A stretch of 64,000 bases of DNA from Planctomicrobium sp051465655 (GCF_051465655.1 NZ_CP195791.1:2356001-2420000), one strand, 5' to 3'. Shown: positions 25,847 through 34,463, counted from the stretch's first letter. The notes: a model not told the origin generated them from the sequence alone. Translations and numbers: made by a program.

Positions 25847-27976
25847 ATGACTTCAGGTGATATGCGTTACGGAAATCTTCAGACCGCTCCCCGGTTCTCT
25901 CAGGAGGCTCAGCAGCCTTCAAAACCCGCGGCGGAATCTTCAATCAGCCCCACGATCGAACGTGCTGCCGACTGGTTGCTCGCGCGTCAGCACCCGGAAG
26001 GTTACTGGGTTGGCGAACTCGAAGGGGATACGATCCTCGAGTCCGAGTATGTCCTGCTGCTGGTGTGGCTGGGACGCGGAAAAGATCCCATCGTTCAGCA
26101 ATGTGCGGAATACATCCGTCGCCAGCAGATTCCCACGGGAGGGTGGAGCCTGTTCCCGGGCGGTCCGCTGGAGATCAGCGCCTCCGTCAAGGCTTACTGG
26201 ACGTTGAAGATTGCTGGTGACGATCCGAACGCGGAGCACATGGTGCTGGCCCGCGAAGCGATCCTCGCCGCCGGGGGAGTCGAACGGGTCAACAGCTTCA
26301 CCCGATACTACCTCGCGCTGCTGGGAATCATCTCGTTTCGCCAGTGCCCGGCAGTTCCGCCAGAATTGATGCTGCTGCCGCGATGGTGCCCTTTCAATAT
26401 CTATGAGATGTCGGCCTGGTCGCGGACGATCGTCGTTCCGCTGAGTCTGGTCTGGGCGTTTCAGCCACGGCGTTCGCTCCCGCCGGAACATCATATCGAT
26501 GAACTGTTCCTGCGATCGGCAGCGGAACTTCCCGTGGTCATGGAGAATTCCGGTCAGCTCGACGGCATGAAGCAGCAGACCTGGATCCCCTGGGACAAAG
26601 TCTTCCGCACGGTCGATCAGGTGTGGAAATTTTTCGAGCGGATGCATCTGAAACCGTTCCGGGAATATTCACGTCGCCGGGCGGCCAAGTGGGTGCTGCG
26701 TCGACTCGAGAAGAGTGACGGCCTCGGCGCGATCTTCCCGCCGATCGTGTGGACGATCATTGCCCTGCGGTGTCTGGGTTATGCAGAAGACTCTCCTGAA
26801 GTTCAGGGACAACTGCATGAACTGGAAAAACTCACCATCCGTGAAGGGGATACCGCGCGGCTCGAGCCATGCCGGTCGCCTGTCTGGGATACTGCGATTT
26901 CCGTGAACGCACTGCGTGAGGCAGGCATTCCCGCCCAGCATCCGAAGATCGCGCGGGCAGTGAACTGGCTGCTCTCTAAGGAAGTCCGCTCTCCCGGGGA
27001 CTGGACGGTCAATCACCGGGGGCTTGAACCGGGAGGCTGGTACTTCGAATTCAATAATGAGTTCTATCCCGACGTTGATGACACGATCATGGTGACGATG
27101 GCGTTGTCGCGCTGCCTGACCGGGTCGAATCAGTCGAACTGGTCGGCCACCCTGCTGGGACATCAGAAATCGACGCGTCATCCGGACGCAGATCTCTCGG
27201 TCGTGGTGGCCAGTGCGACGGATGCCCCCGAACGCGTGATCGCGGATATGGACCGCATGCAACCGACCATTTCGGCTATTCGGCGGGCTGTCAAATGGAC
27301 AGCTGCGATGCAAAGCCGCAACGGCGGCTGGGGTGCGTTCGATGCCGATAACGATCGCGAAGTTTTGACGCGAGTTCCGTTCGCCGATCACAATGCGATG
27401 ATCGATCCACCGACTGCCGATATCACGGCCCGTGTGCTGGAAATGTACGGTCGATTGGGCGTCCGAGGCGGCGATCCAATGTTTGAACGGGCCCTGCGGT
27501 TCGTCTGGGATGAACAGGAAACCGATCATTGCTGGCAGGGACGCTGGGGCGTCAATTACATCTACGGCACCTGGCAGGTGCTGGTGGGCCTGACGGAGTT
27601 CGGCGTGAATCCGGAAGACTCGCGTCTTCAGGCGGCCGCCCGCTGGCTGAAAGAAAAGCAACAGGCTGATGGCGGCTGGGGAGAAACGCCACAGTCCTAT
27701 GATGAGCCGGCACTGCGAGGGATCGGCAACACGACTCCTTCACAGACCGCCTGGGCTCTGCTGGGTCTGATGGCAGTGGGTGAACACAACAGCCCCGCTG
27801 TGCAACGCGGAATCGAGTACCTGAAACGCAAACAGACCGTCGACGGCACCTGGGATGAGCCGGAATTCACCGGAACGGGATTCCCGCGAGTCTTCTACCT
27901 GCGGTACCATTACTATCGACACTACTTCCCGCTCATGGCCCTCGGGAAGTACGCCAATCTGATGAAGGACAGTTAG
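25847..27976 (+). CDS. shc: Squalene-hopene cyclase
   Basis: This class II triterpene cyclase protonates squalene and folds it to hopene, the first committed step to hopanoids, at the inner face of the membrane. The 709-residue product has the catalytic DVDDT motif at about residues 409-413, which corresponds to the DxDD general acid of characterised enzymes. It also has QW-type repeats (RQQIPTGGWSLF, MQSRNGGWGAFDADN, CWQGRWGVNYIYGTW, KQQADGGWGET, KRKQTVDGTWDEP). Length fits the family (about 630-720). AAGGA lies about seven bases upstream of the start. No other hopanoid genes are nearby, so the squalene supply must be encoded elsewhere. Confidence 0.94.
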   Translation: MTSGDMRYGNLQTAPRFSQEAQQPSKPAAESSISPTIERAADWLLARQHPEGYWVGELEGDTILESEYVLLLVWLGRGKDPIVQQCAEYIRRQQIPTGGWSLFPGGPLEISASVKAYWTLKIAGDDPNAEHMVLAREAILAAGGVERVNSFTRYYLALLGIISFRQCPAVPPELMLLPRWCPFNIYEMSAWSRTIVVPLSLVWAFQPRRSLPPEHHIDELFLRSAAELPVVMENSGQLDGMKQQTWIPWDKVFRTVDQVWKFFERMHLKPFREYSRRRAAKWVLRRLEKSDGLGAIFPPIVWTIIALRCLGYAEDSPEVQGQLHELEKLTIREGDTARLEPCRSPVWDTAISVNALREAGIPAQHPKIARAVNWLLSKEVRSPGDWTVNHRGLEPGGWYFEFNNEFYPDVDDTIMVTMALSRCLTGSNQSNWSATLLGHQKSTRHPDADLSVVVASATDAPERVIADMDRMQPTISAIRRAVKWTAAMQSRNGGWGAFDADNDREVLTRVPFADHNAMIDPPTADITARVLEMYGRLGVRGGDPMFERALRFVWDEQETDHCWQGRWGVNYIYGTWQVLVGLTEFGVNPEDSRLQAAARWLKEKQQADGGWGETPQSYDEPALRGIGNTTPSQTAWALLGLMAVGEHNSPAVQRGIEYLKRKQTVDGTWDEPEFTGTGFPRVFYLRYHYYRHYFPLMALGKYANLMKDS

Positions 27977-28030
27977 CCCCTGTGAATCGCCTTCAGCCAT
28001 CGTTGATTCTGGACTCGAACCTGTGACACC

Positions 28031-29062
28031 GTGAGCCAGCTGATCCGGCAGTCTGACCAACGCGCCTTTCTCGTATTACCCGAGAACGAGCTTGCCGTTG
28101 CTGCCGTGAAGAAGCTGGCCCCGGGGATCAAACGCCGCCGGGTCTGGATGGTGACGCTCGTCGGGCCGTCCGGAACCGGGAAGTCGCACCTTGCCAGAGA
28201 ACTGGTCCGCAGCTGGGAGTCGGAACGACCTGACGGCAAACTGCTCCTCTTCACCGCGTCACAGTTTGCAGCACAGCTGGCAGACGCCTCTGCAGCGGGG
28301 ACGTTGCAGCAGTTTCAGGCGAAGCATCGGAACGACGTCCATCTGCTCATCTGCGAAGACGTGCATGTGCTTGGGCCGAGAAAGGAGTCGCAACTCCAGC
28401 TGCTCGCGGCGATCGATGACGTGATCGCCTCGGGAGGAGTGGTACTTCTGACGTCGACAAAGATGCCAGGTGCGATCAAAGACCTGAGCCGACGACTGGT
28501 CAATCGCATGCACGGCGGACTGTGCGTCGAGATCGGTCTCCCTGGACCTGCCAGCCGCAGGGAGCTTGTCGATCAGTATCTGAGTGTCGAATCACTGCCG
28601 TTGTCGGAACAGGAGATTGCCGCCATCGTCGCTCAGCCGGAAACCAGTCCGCGTGAGTTGATTGGACTGCTCAGCCAGTTGCAGTCGGAGTCGAAGCTGC
28701 GGGTGGGGAAGCAGCGAGCCACCCGGTTGAACGTCAAAGCCGCCATCGCAGAGCGGCAACGTCAGCTCGACTTGAGTCTGCCGGAGATCACCCGGGCGAC
28801 CGCCGAAAAATTTGGCGTGAAGGTCTCGGAGTTGAAAGGCGCGAGCCGCGTGCAGTCACTCTCGCTCGCACGCCAGACAGCCATGTATCTGGCCCGGGAC
28901 CTTGCTCAGCTGCACTATGTCCAGATTGGCGAATTCTTTCAGCGTGGGAATCACAGCACCGTCATTCATGCCTGTCAGAAAATCGCGAAGCAGCTGACGG
29001 CGGATCCGATCCTCGTTCAGAAAGTGCAGTCCATCCGGGAACAACTGCTGGGGCGAGGCTGA
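28031..29062 (+). CDS. DnaA-like AAA+ protein lacking the N-terminal domain
   Basis: The 343-residue protein has the DnaA AAA+ domain: Walker A GPSGTGKSHLA near residue 45, Walker B LLICEDVHVLG, sensor-like VVLLTSTKMP and DLSRRLVNRMHGGLCVEI. The C-terminal domain IV helix-turn-helix is clear: IGEFFQRGNHSTVIHACQKI corresponds to the DnaA-box recognition signature, with GNHSTV in place of the usual GRDHTTV. Canonical DnaA is about 450 residues with an N-terminal helicase-loading domain, which is absent here. The Walker B and arginine-finger regions are also divergent. It may be a paralogue acting as a regulator rather than the main initiator. The start is GTG, 54 bases after shc. Confidence 0.82.
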   Translation: MSQLIRQSDQRAFLVLPENELAVAAVKKLAPGIKRRRVWMVTLVGPSGTGKSHLARELVRSWESERPDGKLLLFTASQFAAQLADASAAGTLQQFQAKHRNDVHLLICEDVHVLGPRKESQLQLLAAIDDVIASGGVVLLTSTKMPGAIKDLSRRLVNRMHGGLCVEIGLPGPASRRELVDQYLSVESLPLSEQEIAAIVAQPETSPRELIGLLSQLQSESKLRVGKQRATRLNVKAAIAERQRQLDLSLPEITRATAEKFGVKVSELKGASRVQSLSLARQTAMYLARDLAQLHYVQIGEFFQRGNHSTVIHACQKIAKQLTADPILVQKVQSIREQLLGRG

Positions 29063-29120
29063 GAAGGAACCCCGGAACGATGATTGACGTTCGTCCCGGC
29101 GATGGGGCCTTCAACAGTCG

Positions 29121-30035
29121 TCACACGTCGCAGGTTTGCACGGCCTGCTTCAGTCCCTCCCAGGGGTCGCGGGTCGGGATGAATTCCTGTCCGACATAGC
29201 CGGCGTATCCGACATCCAGCAGTGCTTTCATCACGCCGGGATAATGAATCTCCTGCGTGTCGTCGAGTTCGCCCCGGCCGGGATTGCCGGCAGTATGAAT
29301 GTGCCCCAGGTAGTCCTTGTGCTCATGAATCCGGCGGATCACGTCCCCATCCATGATCTGCACATGATAGATATCGAAGAGCAGCTTCAGATGAGATGAG
29401 CCGACCCGCTTCAGGATGTCGATGCAGTAGTCGCAGTGATCTCCCTGATAACCCGGATGACCCTTCATGGGGTGGCTGGCATCACGGGTGTTCAGCATCT
29501 CCAGGCAGAGTGTGACGTCGTGCTTTTCAGCATCACCGACAATCTTTTTCAGACCGGCCACGCAGTTGTCCGCCCCCTCTTCCTTCGAGATCCCGTTCGC
29601 CATGCCGGTGAAGGTGATCACCCGCTTCACGCCAAAATCAGCACATTGCGCGATGCGGGTTCTCAGGATCTCGAGGCAGCGTTCCCATTCACCCGGATTG
29701 TTGAAGCCGGTCGGGAAGCCGTGGCTGCTGGAAATGGCGCAGGTCAGTCCATGTTTCTTGAGCGTCGGCCAATGCTGGGGATCGATCAGTTCGATGCTGG
29801 GGACTCCCAGCCGCACAGCCACCTGACACATCTGGTCCACATCCGGCCAGGCAGGGCTGTAGCACCAGTGCACGAGCGACTGCTGAATGCGTTTGTTCTT
29901 CGCAACAGGACCTTCGTCTTGATCTTCGGCCTTCAGGTGAGAACCCGCTGTCAGTGAGATGGCTCCCAATCCCGCAGCGGAAGATTGAATCCATGCCCGC
30001 CGGGTCAAGGACGTTGCGTTTTGAAGCTCGGACAT
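29121..30035 (-). CDS. Tat-exported hydroxypyruvate-isomerase-like TIM-barrel protein
   Basis: The 304-residue product starts at the ATG preceded by GGAGGAA. Its N-terminus (LTRRAWIQSSAAGLGAISL) is a twin-arginine signal, so the folded protein is exported. The rest is a sugar-phosphate isomerase/epimerase-type TIM barrel resembling hydroxypyruvate isomerase, with metal-ligand-like CLEMLNTRD, LLFDIYHVQIMDGD, HIHTAGNPGRGE and GQEFIPTRD. Proteins of this kind are numerous in planctomycetes; the substrate is unknown. It converges with the DnaA-like gene and is followed by no strong terminator. Confidence 0.88.
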   Translation of the reverse strand: MSELQNATSLTRRAWIQSSAAGLGAISLTAGSHLKAEDQDEGPVAKNKRIQQSLVHWCYSPAWPDVDQMCQVAVRLGVPSIELIDPQHWPTLKKHGLTCAISSSHGFPTGFNNPGEWERCLEILRTRIAQCADFGVKRVITFTGMANGISKEEGADNCVAGLKKIVGDAEKHDVTLCLEMLNTRDASHPMKGHPGYQGDHCDYCIDILKRVGSSHLKLLFDIYHVQIMDGDVIRRIHEHKDYLGHIHTAGNPGRGELDDTQEIHYPGVMKALLDVGYAGYVGQEFIPTRDPWEGLKQAVQTCDV

Positions 30036-30138
30036 GAAGAGTTCCTCCGGGGTCAGTATGTCAACTTTTGTGTCGATCCGAAGGCAGAGATGTTGCCCTG
30101 AATCGATCACCAGAAAGTTTAACAGACCGGGAGCGAAT

Positions 30139-31941
30139 CTACTCCCGTCCCGCGAGGTCTTCCCAGCGGGCATAGGACTCCGCCAGAGTCTTGCCGATGA
30201 CATCCAGCCGTTCCGTGGCTGCTGCAATCTCTTTGGCCTGCTGTTTGAAAAATGCGGGGTCGGCCATCTTCTGATGCAGTTCCGACTGCTCTGTTTCGAG
30301 AGCTTCAATCTTCTCCGGCAGCTTCTCCAGTTCCTTCTGTTCTTTATAGGACAGTTTGACTTTGGCAGCCGGCGGTGCGGGACTCGCGGCTTTCGCGGGA
30401 GCAGCGGCCGGCTTGTCCGTCGTGATCGCTTTGGGGGCGACTTCCCGTTGCCGCAGATAGTCATCATATCCGCCGTCATACTCGCGGACATTGCCACTGC
30501 CGTCGAGGACCAGCGTGCTCGTCACGACATTGTTCAGGAACGCACGGTCATGGCTGACGAGAAGAACGGTGCCCGGGTAGTTGTCGACCAGCTCTTCCAG
30601 AAGTTCGAGAGTCTCCTGATCGAGGTCGTTTGTCGGTTCGTCCAGAACCATGATGTTCGAAGCCCGATGAAAAATGCGGGCCAGCAGCATGCGGTTCCGC
30701 TCTCCCCCGGACAGGTAGCGGGCTGCCCGACGAGCACGATCGGGAGTGAAGAGAAAGTCCTGCAGATAACCGATGATATGCTTTCGCTGCCCGTTGACTT
30801 CGATTGTCTCCAGACCGTCGCCGACATTTTCGACGACCGTCTTTTCTTCGTCGATCTGTTCCCGCAGCTGGTCGAAGTAGATCACCTGCTGGTTCGTTCC
30901 CTGGCGGATCGATCCTGATGTGGGTTGAAGTTCACCGAGAATCAACTTCAGCAGCGTACTCTTCCCTGCCCCGTTGGGCCCGATGATGCCAACCTTGTCC
31001 CCGCGTGTGATCAGCGTGGAGAAGTTCTGAATGATGGGACGTTCCGCGTAGGAGAACGAAACGTCTTTCGCTTCGAGGACGAGATGTCCGGAACGCTCGG
31101 CGTTGCCCGCCTGCATTTTGACGTTCCCCACCCGTTCTCTGCGCTGAGCCCGTTCCTCCCGCAGTTTCTTCAGCGCTCTGACCCGGCCTTCATTCCGCGT
31201 TCTTCGGGCTTTGATTCCCTGCCGAATCCAGACTTCTTCAATCGCCAGTTTCTTGTCGAAGAGTGCGTTCTGCTTTTCTTCCGCTTCGAGCAATTGCTGT
31301 TTGCGGAAGAGGAACGTGGCATAGTCGCACGTCCAGTCAAAGAGTTTGCCCCGGTCCACTTCAAGAATGCGGGTGGCAAGAGCCTGAAGAAAGACACGGT
31401 CGTGAGTGATGAAGATGAGTGTCCCGCTGTAGTTCTTCAGAAACCCTTCCAGCCAGTTGATGGAATCGATGTCGAGATGGTTGGTCGGTTCATCAAGCAG
31501 CAGGATGTCCGGTTCCTGCACGATGGCCTGAGCCAGCAGGGCACGGCGTTTCATCCCTGAAGAGAGCGTGGAAAACTGCTGGTCTCCCTGCAGTCCCATG
31601 CGTTCCAGAACCTGTTCGACAGCATGGTCCGCTTCCCAGTCGTGTGCGGGGTCGGGGTCACGCTGGTAACCCGCGAGAACAAGTTCGGTCAGCGTCAGAT
31701 CGGCGGTGCCGGCGGGGACTTCCTGGATCAGTCGGCCGATCCGGATGCGGGCGGCCGGCTTGATCTCTCCGTCATCCGGAGCGAGTTCGCCGGCGAGAAT
31801 CTTCATCAGCGTCGATTTGCCGGCTCCGTTTCGTCCCAGCAGTCCGATGCGTTCTCCCCGCTCGATTTCCAGCGTCACGTTCTCCAGCAGCGCCGGGCCG
31901 CTCCAGGTGAAAGAGACATCTCGAAGGCTTAAGAGTGACAT
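30139..31941 (-). CDS. uup: ABC-F ATPase, Uup type
   Basis: The 600-residue soluble protein has two ABC ATPase domains and no membrane segment. Walker A motifs are GRNGAGKST and GPNGAGKST. Walker B regions are ILLLDEPTNHLD and IMVLDEPTNDLD. Signature motifs are LSSGMKRR (a variant of LSGG) and LSGGERNR. The linker WIRQGIKARRTRNEGRV is diagnostic of Uup. The C-terminal coiled coil (KEQKELEKLPEKIEALE) is the DNA-binding domain of Uup. Uup is linked to ribosome-associated functions and to suppression of transposon precise excision. It is monocistronic. Confidence 0.93.
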   Translation of the reverse strand: MSLLSLRDVSFTWSGPALLENVTLEIERGERIGLLGRNGAGKSTLMKILAGELAPDDGEIKPAARIRIGRLIQEVPAGTADLTLTELVLAGYQRDPDPAHDWEADHAVEQVLERMGLQGDQQFSTLSSGMKRRALLAQAIVQEPDILLLDEPTNHLDIDSINWLEGFLKNYSGTLIFITHDRVFLQALATRILEVDRGKLFDWTCDYATFLFRKQQLLEAEEKQNALFDKKLAIEEVWIRQGIKARRTRNEGRVRALKKLREERAQRRERVGNVKMQAGNAERSGHLVLEAKDVSFSYAERPIIQNFSTLITRGDKVGIIGPNGAGKSTLLKLILGELQPTSGSIRQGTNQQVIYFDQLREQIDEEKTVVENVGDGLETIEVNGQRKHIIGYLQDFLFTPDRARRAARYLSGGERNRMLLARIFHRASNIMVLDEPTNDLDQETLELLEELVDNYPGTVLLVSHDRAFLNNVVTSTLVLDGSGNVREYDGGYDDYLRQREVAPKAITTDKPAAAPAKAASPAPPAAKVKLSYKEQKELEKLPEKIEALETEQSELHQKMADPAFFKQQAKEIAAATERLDVIGKTLAESYARWEDLAGRE

Positions 31942-32159
31942 AGTCTGTCCGCGTTGGAAGATGGCGTGATTCCCGCGGCTGTCGCAGCATCAAGCGGGAT
32001 GGTCTCTCGCCGCTCGCATTTCTTCCGCACCGGTGAACCGCGGAGGCAAGAGTGCCACCGCGGCGACAGTCTATCGAGAGAATCAGCACCCGCAAAGCAA
32101 AACAGTGGCATGGACTGCCTTCCCCCCCGGGAAATGTTCTGCCCGACGCTGTTCGACTG

Positions 32160-32372
32160 TCAATTCACAAGAGAATTCATAATTGCCTGAAACTTTCGCT
32201 CTGCCTCCTGCAATGCCGCCGCAAGTGCCTGTTGATGCAGCTGCTGTGTCATCGACAAAGCGGACTGCGGCACCGTCCCGACAGGAATCATGATGAAACC
32301 TTCCGGGACAATGGGAAGAACTGTCTGAGACTGAGCATTCGTGAAGTATTGGGAGATTCGATTTTTCGCCAT
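32160..32372 (-). CDS. Small protein of unknown function (70 aa)
   Basis: From the ATG at 32372, preceded by AGGGGA at about ten bases, a 70-residue product is encoded. It opens MAKNRISQYFTNAQSQT, has a hydrophobic middle (VLPIVPEGFIMIPVG) and ends in an amphipathic helix rich in Gln and Ala. I recognise no family. A minus-strand hairpin with a T-run lies about 65 bases upstream of its start. It is divergent from the cysteine-rich protein gene some 490 bases away. Coding is supported by the ribosome-binding site and the plausible amino-acid composition only. Confidence 0.5.
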   Translation of the reverse strand: MAKNRISQYFTNAQSQTVLPIVPEGFIMIPVGTVPQSALSMTQQLHQQALAAALQEAERKFQAIMNSLVN

Positions 32373-32436
32373 GATGCCGATTTCCCCTGCCGACAATCGT
32401 GAGAGAGCACGAATCCCCGAATTCACTCTGGTCCAG

Positions 32437-32467
32437 AAACAAAAACACCCGGGTTGGTGCCCGGGCG
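32437..32467 (-). terminator. Minus-strand hairpin with T-run
   Basis: CCCGGG (32448-32453) pairs with CCCGGG (32460-32465) around a 6-base loop. On the minus strand TTTTTGTTT follows directly. It sits upstream of the 70-residue gene and just downstream of the 25-codon frame at 32504-32581, so it could end that transcript or act as an attenuator. Confidence 0.6.
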
Positions 32468-32503
32468 CTTGATCAGTCGGTTTGTTCGCTGTTGACGTGA
32501 AGG

Positions 32504-32581
32504 TCAACTGACGATCTTCCCGGCTTCAAGCGCCGCGATACAGTGACGACAACAACAGGTGTGATTGAATGAAGGAACCAT
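32504..32581 (-). CDS. Possible 25-codon cysteine-containing peptide
   Basis: The frame runs from ATG (32581) to TGA (32504) and encodes 25 residues, with a cluster CCCRHC in the first half and the helix-like IAALEAGKIVS at the end. There is no clear ribosome-binding site. A terminator-like hairpin follows 37 bases on. Support is the cysteine cluster, the following hairpin and its position divergent to a much larger cysteine-rich protein. It may be chance. Confidence 0.25.
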   Translation of the reverse strand: MVPSFNHTCCCRHCIAALEAGKIVS

Positions 32582-32859
32582 GTTCAACTAGATCGGCCCG
32601 ACTCGCGTGCGGAGGTTCTCTTTTTCAGGCTTTTGGCGTGATTTCTCAATCAGATATTGTGATCGTCCTGTGTGATCGTTACATTTATTCTGATCACTAA
32701 GCCCTGTTTTGGGCTGATTCTGCACGCGACATATCCCATCCTGAGCCACAGGAGGGTTTCTCAGATCCGTGATTGTGCTCACTGGAGGTGCCAGAGGCCT
32801 TCGCAAAGCGTCGCGGCCCCGGTTTTCTCACCCGGCCGAACAATGAATGGAGTCTTGTG

Positions 32860-33312
32860 ATGGCAACATCGATTCTGGTGGAACGCTCAACCTTTGCATC
32901 TGCTCAAACGGGTTCTGCCCCCGCACCAGCGACTGCCCCAGCGACGAACTGGTGTGCAGTGCCCCGCTGCGAACTGCGTGTTGAGAAGTGCAAAGACGGA
33001 GTCAAACTGCACTGCAGCTGCGAAGAAGAAATCGCCTGTGCGACTCTACAGAACCTGTGTCGATCCTTGGCGGGCGGACAATGCTCAGTGACCTGCCAGT
33101 GGAACGGGATTACCGTTTTCGACTGCAAACTGGTCTGCGGCAACTGCAAGATTGAATGCACCGAAGAAGGCTGCTGCATCTCCTGCTGCAGTGGCGATCA
33201 GGCCTGCTGTGAAATCACTCAGGCTTGCTGTGAAGCCCTCGCCTGCTGCCTGAAGAACGGCTGCTGCTGCTTCGTCTGCATCAGCGGCACTCCGATTTGC
33301 TGCTGCTGTTAG
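32860..33312 (+). CDS. Cysteine-rich protein, 31 Cys in 150 residues
   Basis: From the ATG at 32860 (GGAG seven bases upstream) a 150-residue protein is encoded. The first 35 residues are free of cysteine and rich in Ala, Pro and Thr. The rest holds 31 cysteines. Early ones are spread singly (CAVPRC, CSC), while the last third has Cys-Cys pairs at spacings of four to seven (GCCISCCSGDQACC, then QACC, ACC and GCCCF), ending in CCCC before the stop. I do not recognise the family. The pattern does not match classical metallothioneins. Metal binding or storage is an inference. There is no signal peptide. It ends in a strong bidirectional terminator and is transcribed alone. Confidence 0.8.
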   Translation: MATSILVERSTFASAQTGSAPAPATAPATNWCAVPRCELRVEKCKDGVKLHCSCEEEIACATLQNLCRSLAGGQCSVTCQWNGITVFDCKLVCGNCKIECTEEGCCISCCSGDQACCEITQACCEALACCLKNGCCCFVCISGTPICCCC

Positions 33313-33347
33313 TTCGCAGACCGATGTTTCGACTTTTCATTTCCTCC

Positions 33348-33392
33348 AAAAAAACAGGCCGCTTTCACGATTGAAAACGGCCTGTTTTTTTT
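33348..33392. terminator. Bidirectional intrinsic terminator
   Basis: ACAGGCCG (about 33354-33361) pairs with CGGCCTGT, extended by inner TTT/AAA pairing. It is preceded by a run of A and followed by a run of eight T. It would end the cysteine-rich gene on the plus strand and transcripts from the minus side. Confidence 0.88.
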
Positions 33393-33434
33393 CAGAGGTC
33401 AGAGGTCAGAGGTCAGAGGTCAGAGGTCAGAGGT
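33393..33434. repeat. Heptanucleotide microsatellite (CAGAGGT)6
   Basis: Six perfect tandem copies of CAGAGGT lie directly after the terminator T-run and 62 bases before the stop of the RsbW-like gene. A second set of heptanucleotide arrays lies on the other side of that gene. Confidence 0.95.
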
Positions 33435-33496
33435 CACGCAATCAATCCTGACCTCTTTTCCCTGTCCCCTTTTTCCATCCGCTGTCCCCTGCCCCC

Positions 33497-33982
33497 TCAG
33501 ATCTGAAAGTCGTAGCCGATGGGGGGGCCGGAGACCGCTGAGCCTTGCCCTCGTGCTCGATACAGAATGACCTGCCGACCCTGCCTGCGGAACTCGACTG
33601 AGGTCATGTACGTTCGCATCAGCTGCAGGCCCGAATCCGCGATCGATCCGAAGCGCTCGGAGATTGCAGCGGGCTGCGACGATCCGCTGGACGCAGTTTC
33701 GATCTGGATTCGCACGTACCGCGAAGTGACATGGGTCCGGACGCGGATATCGCCTTTGGGGTCATCACGCTGCACATGCTCCAGGAACTGCGTGAGGCCT
33801 TCCGTGGCAGCAAGCTGGACCGCAAAGCCGTCGGTGGGAGCGAACGGGAATTTCCCCATGGCGGACATGATCGAGGCAACCGCGAATCCGATGTCCGCAT
33901 GACAACAGACGGTCTGTTCCATCGCCACAGGCAATGAACTGGCCGCGGGCTGCGATGCGGAAATGGATTCGTGGGCAATCAT
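33497..33982 (-). CDS. RsbW-like (HATPase_c_2) protein with degenerate ATP site
   Basis: The 161-residue product starts at the ATG with AGGAG seven bases upstream. It resembles small anti-sigma kinases of the RsbW/SpoIIAB type: AATEGLTQFLEHVQRDD aligns with the N-box helix, and DSGLQLMRTYMTSVEFRRQG with the GLGL-to-lid region. The N-box Asn appears replaced by Gln or Thr, and the expected D-x-G-x-G loop reads SSGSSQPA, so ATP binding is probably weak or lost. It could act as a binding partner rather than a kinase. Its 5' leader contains three heptanucleotide arrays that almost touch the upstream DUF2292 gene. Confidence 0.7.
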   Translation of the reverse strand: MIAHESISASQPAASSLPVAMEQTVCCHADIGFAVASIMSAMGKFPFAPTDGFAVQLAATEGLTQFLEHVQRDDPKGDIRVRTHVTSRYVRIQIETASSGSSQPAAISERFGSIADSGLQLMRTYMTSVEFRRQGRQVILYRARGQGSAVSGPPIGYDFQI

Positions 33983-34013
33983 GTGAAGGCTCCTGGGGTG
34001 TTTGGATTCATGG

Positions 34014-34133
<120 letters not shown>

Positions 34134-34135
<2 letters not shown>

Positions 34136-34319
34136 ACACAATGCGTTTCTTTTCGATTCGTTCGACCTGGACGACGACGCCGTCCTGGACAATGGCGATG
34201 ACCTGCCCGAACTTGAGCCCCTGCAGGGACTGACGGATCTGGTCGAGTGCGACATCAATGTTCTGTTCCCGGACACGGGGACGTGGCTGCGGGTTCGCGA
34301 CGGGGATCTGTTCTGACAT
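34134..34319 (-). CDS. DUF2292 (YezD-like) small protein
   Basis: The 61-residue protein starts at the ATG with GGAG six bases upstream; a TTG four codons earlier is less likely. The C-terminal 40 residues (LDQIRQSLQGLKFGQVIAIV and QDGVVVQVERIEKKR) match the DUF2292 family, small proteins of unknown function typified by YezD. The N-terminus is Pro/Arg-rich. The stop codon overlaps the last heptanucleotide unit of the downstream microsatellite, and the RsbW-like gene follows on the same strand after about 150 bases. Confidence 0.8.
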
Positions 34320-34424
34320 GTTGGTCTCCAATATCAGTTCTCAGAGTTCAGGATTCAGTTTTCAATGAACTTCGTGGTGACGAGTTCTTCGGAAAACTGA
34401 GTACTGAACGCTGATGACAATCTG

Positions 34425-34463
34425 AAAAAAAGGCCGGCCCTGTTCCATTTCAGGGACCGGCCC
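34425..34463 (-). terminator. Intrinsic terminator upstream of the DUF2292 gene
   Basis: GGCCGG and CCTG (34432-34442) pair with CAGGG and CCGGCC (34451-34462) with small bulges. Read on the minus strand, a run of seven T follows (34425-34431). It separates the DUF1559 gene from the DUF2292 gene. Confidence 0.85.

Noticed and set aside
28031..29120. Replication origin near the DnaA-like gene
   Set aside because: No cluster of DnaA boxes or AT-rich unwinding region was seen, and no dnaN, recF or gyrB is nearby.
30036..30497. N-terminal extension of the hydroxypyruvate-isomerase-like frame into the uup gene
   Set aside because: The extra codons are antisense-frame noise within uup. The ATG at 30035 has GGAGGAA and starts a clean twin-arginine signal.
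32588..32806. 72-codon minus-strand frame upstream of the cysteine-rich gene
   Set aside because: No ribosome-binding site, unusual composition, and it covers the likely promoter region of the cysteine-rich gene.
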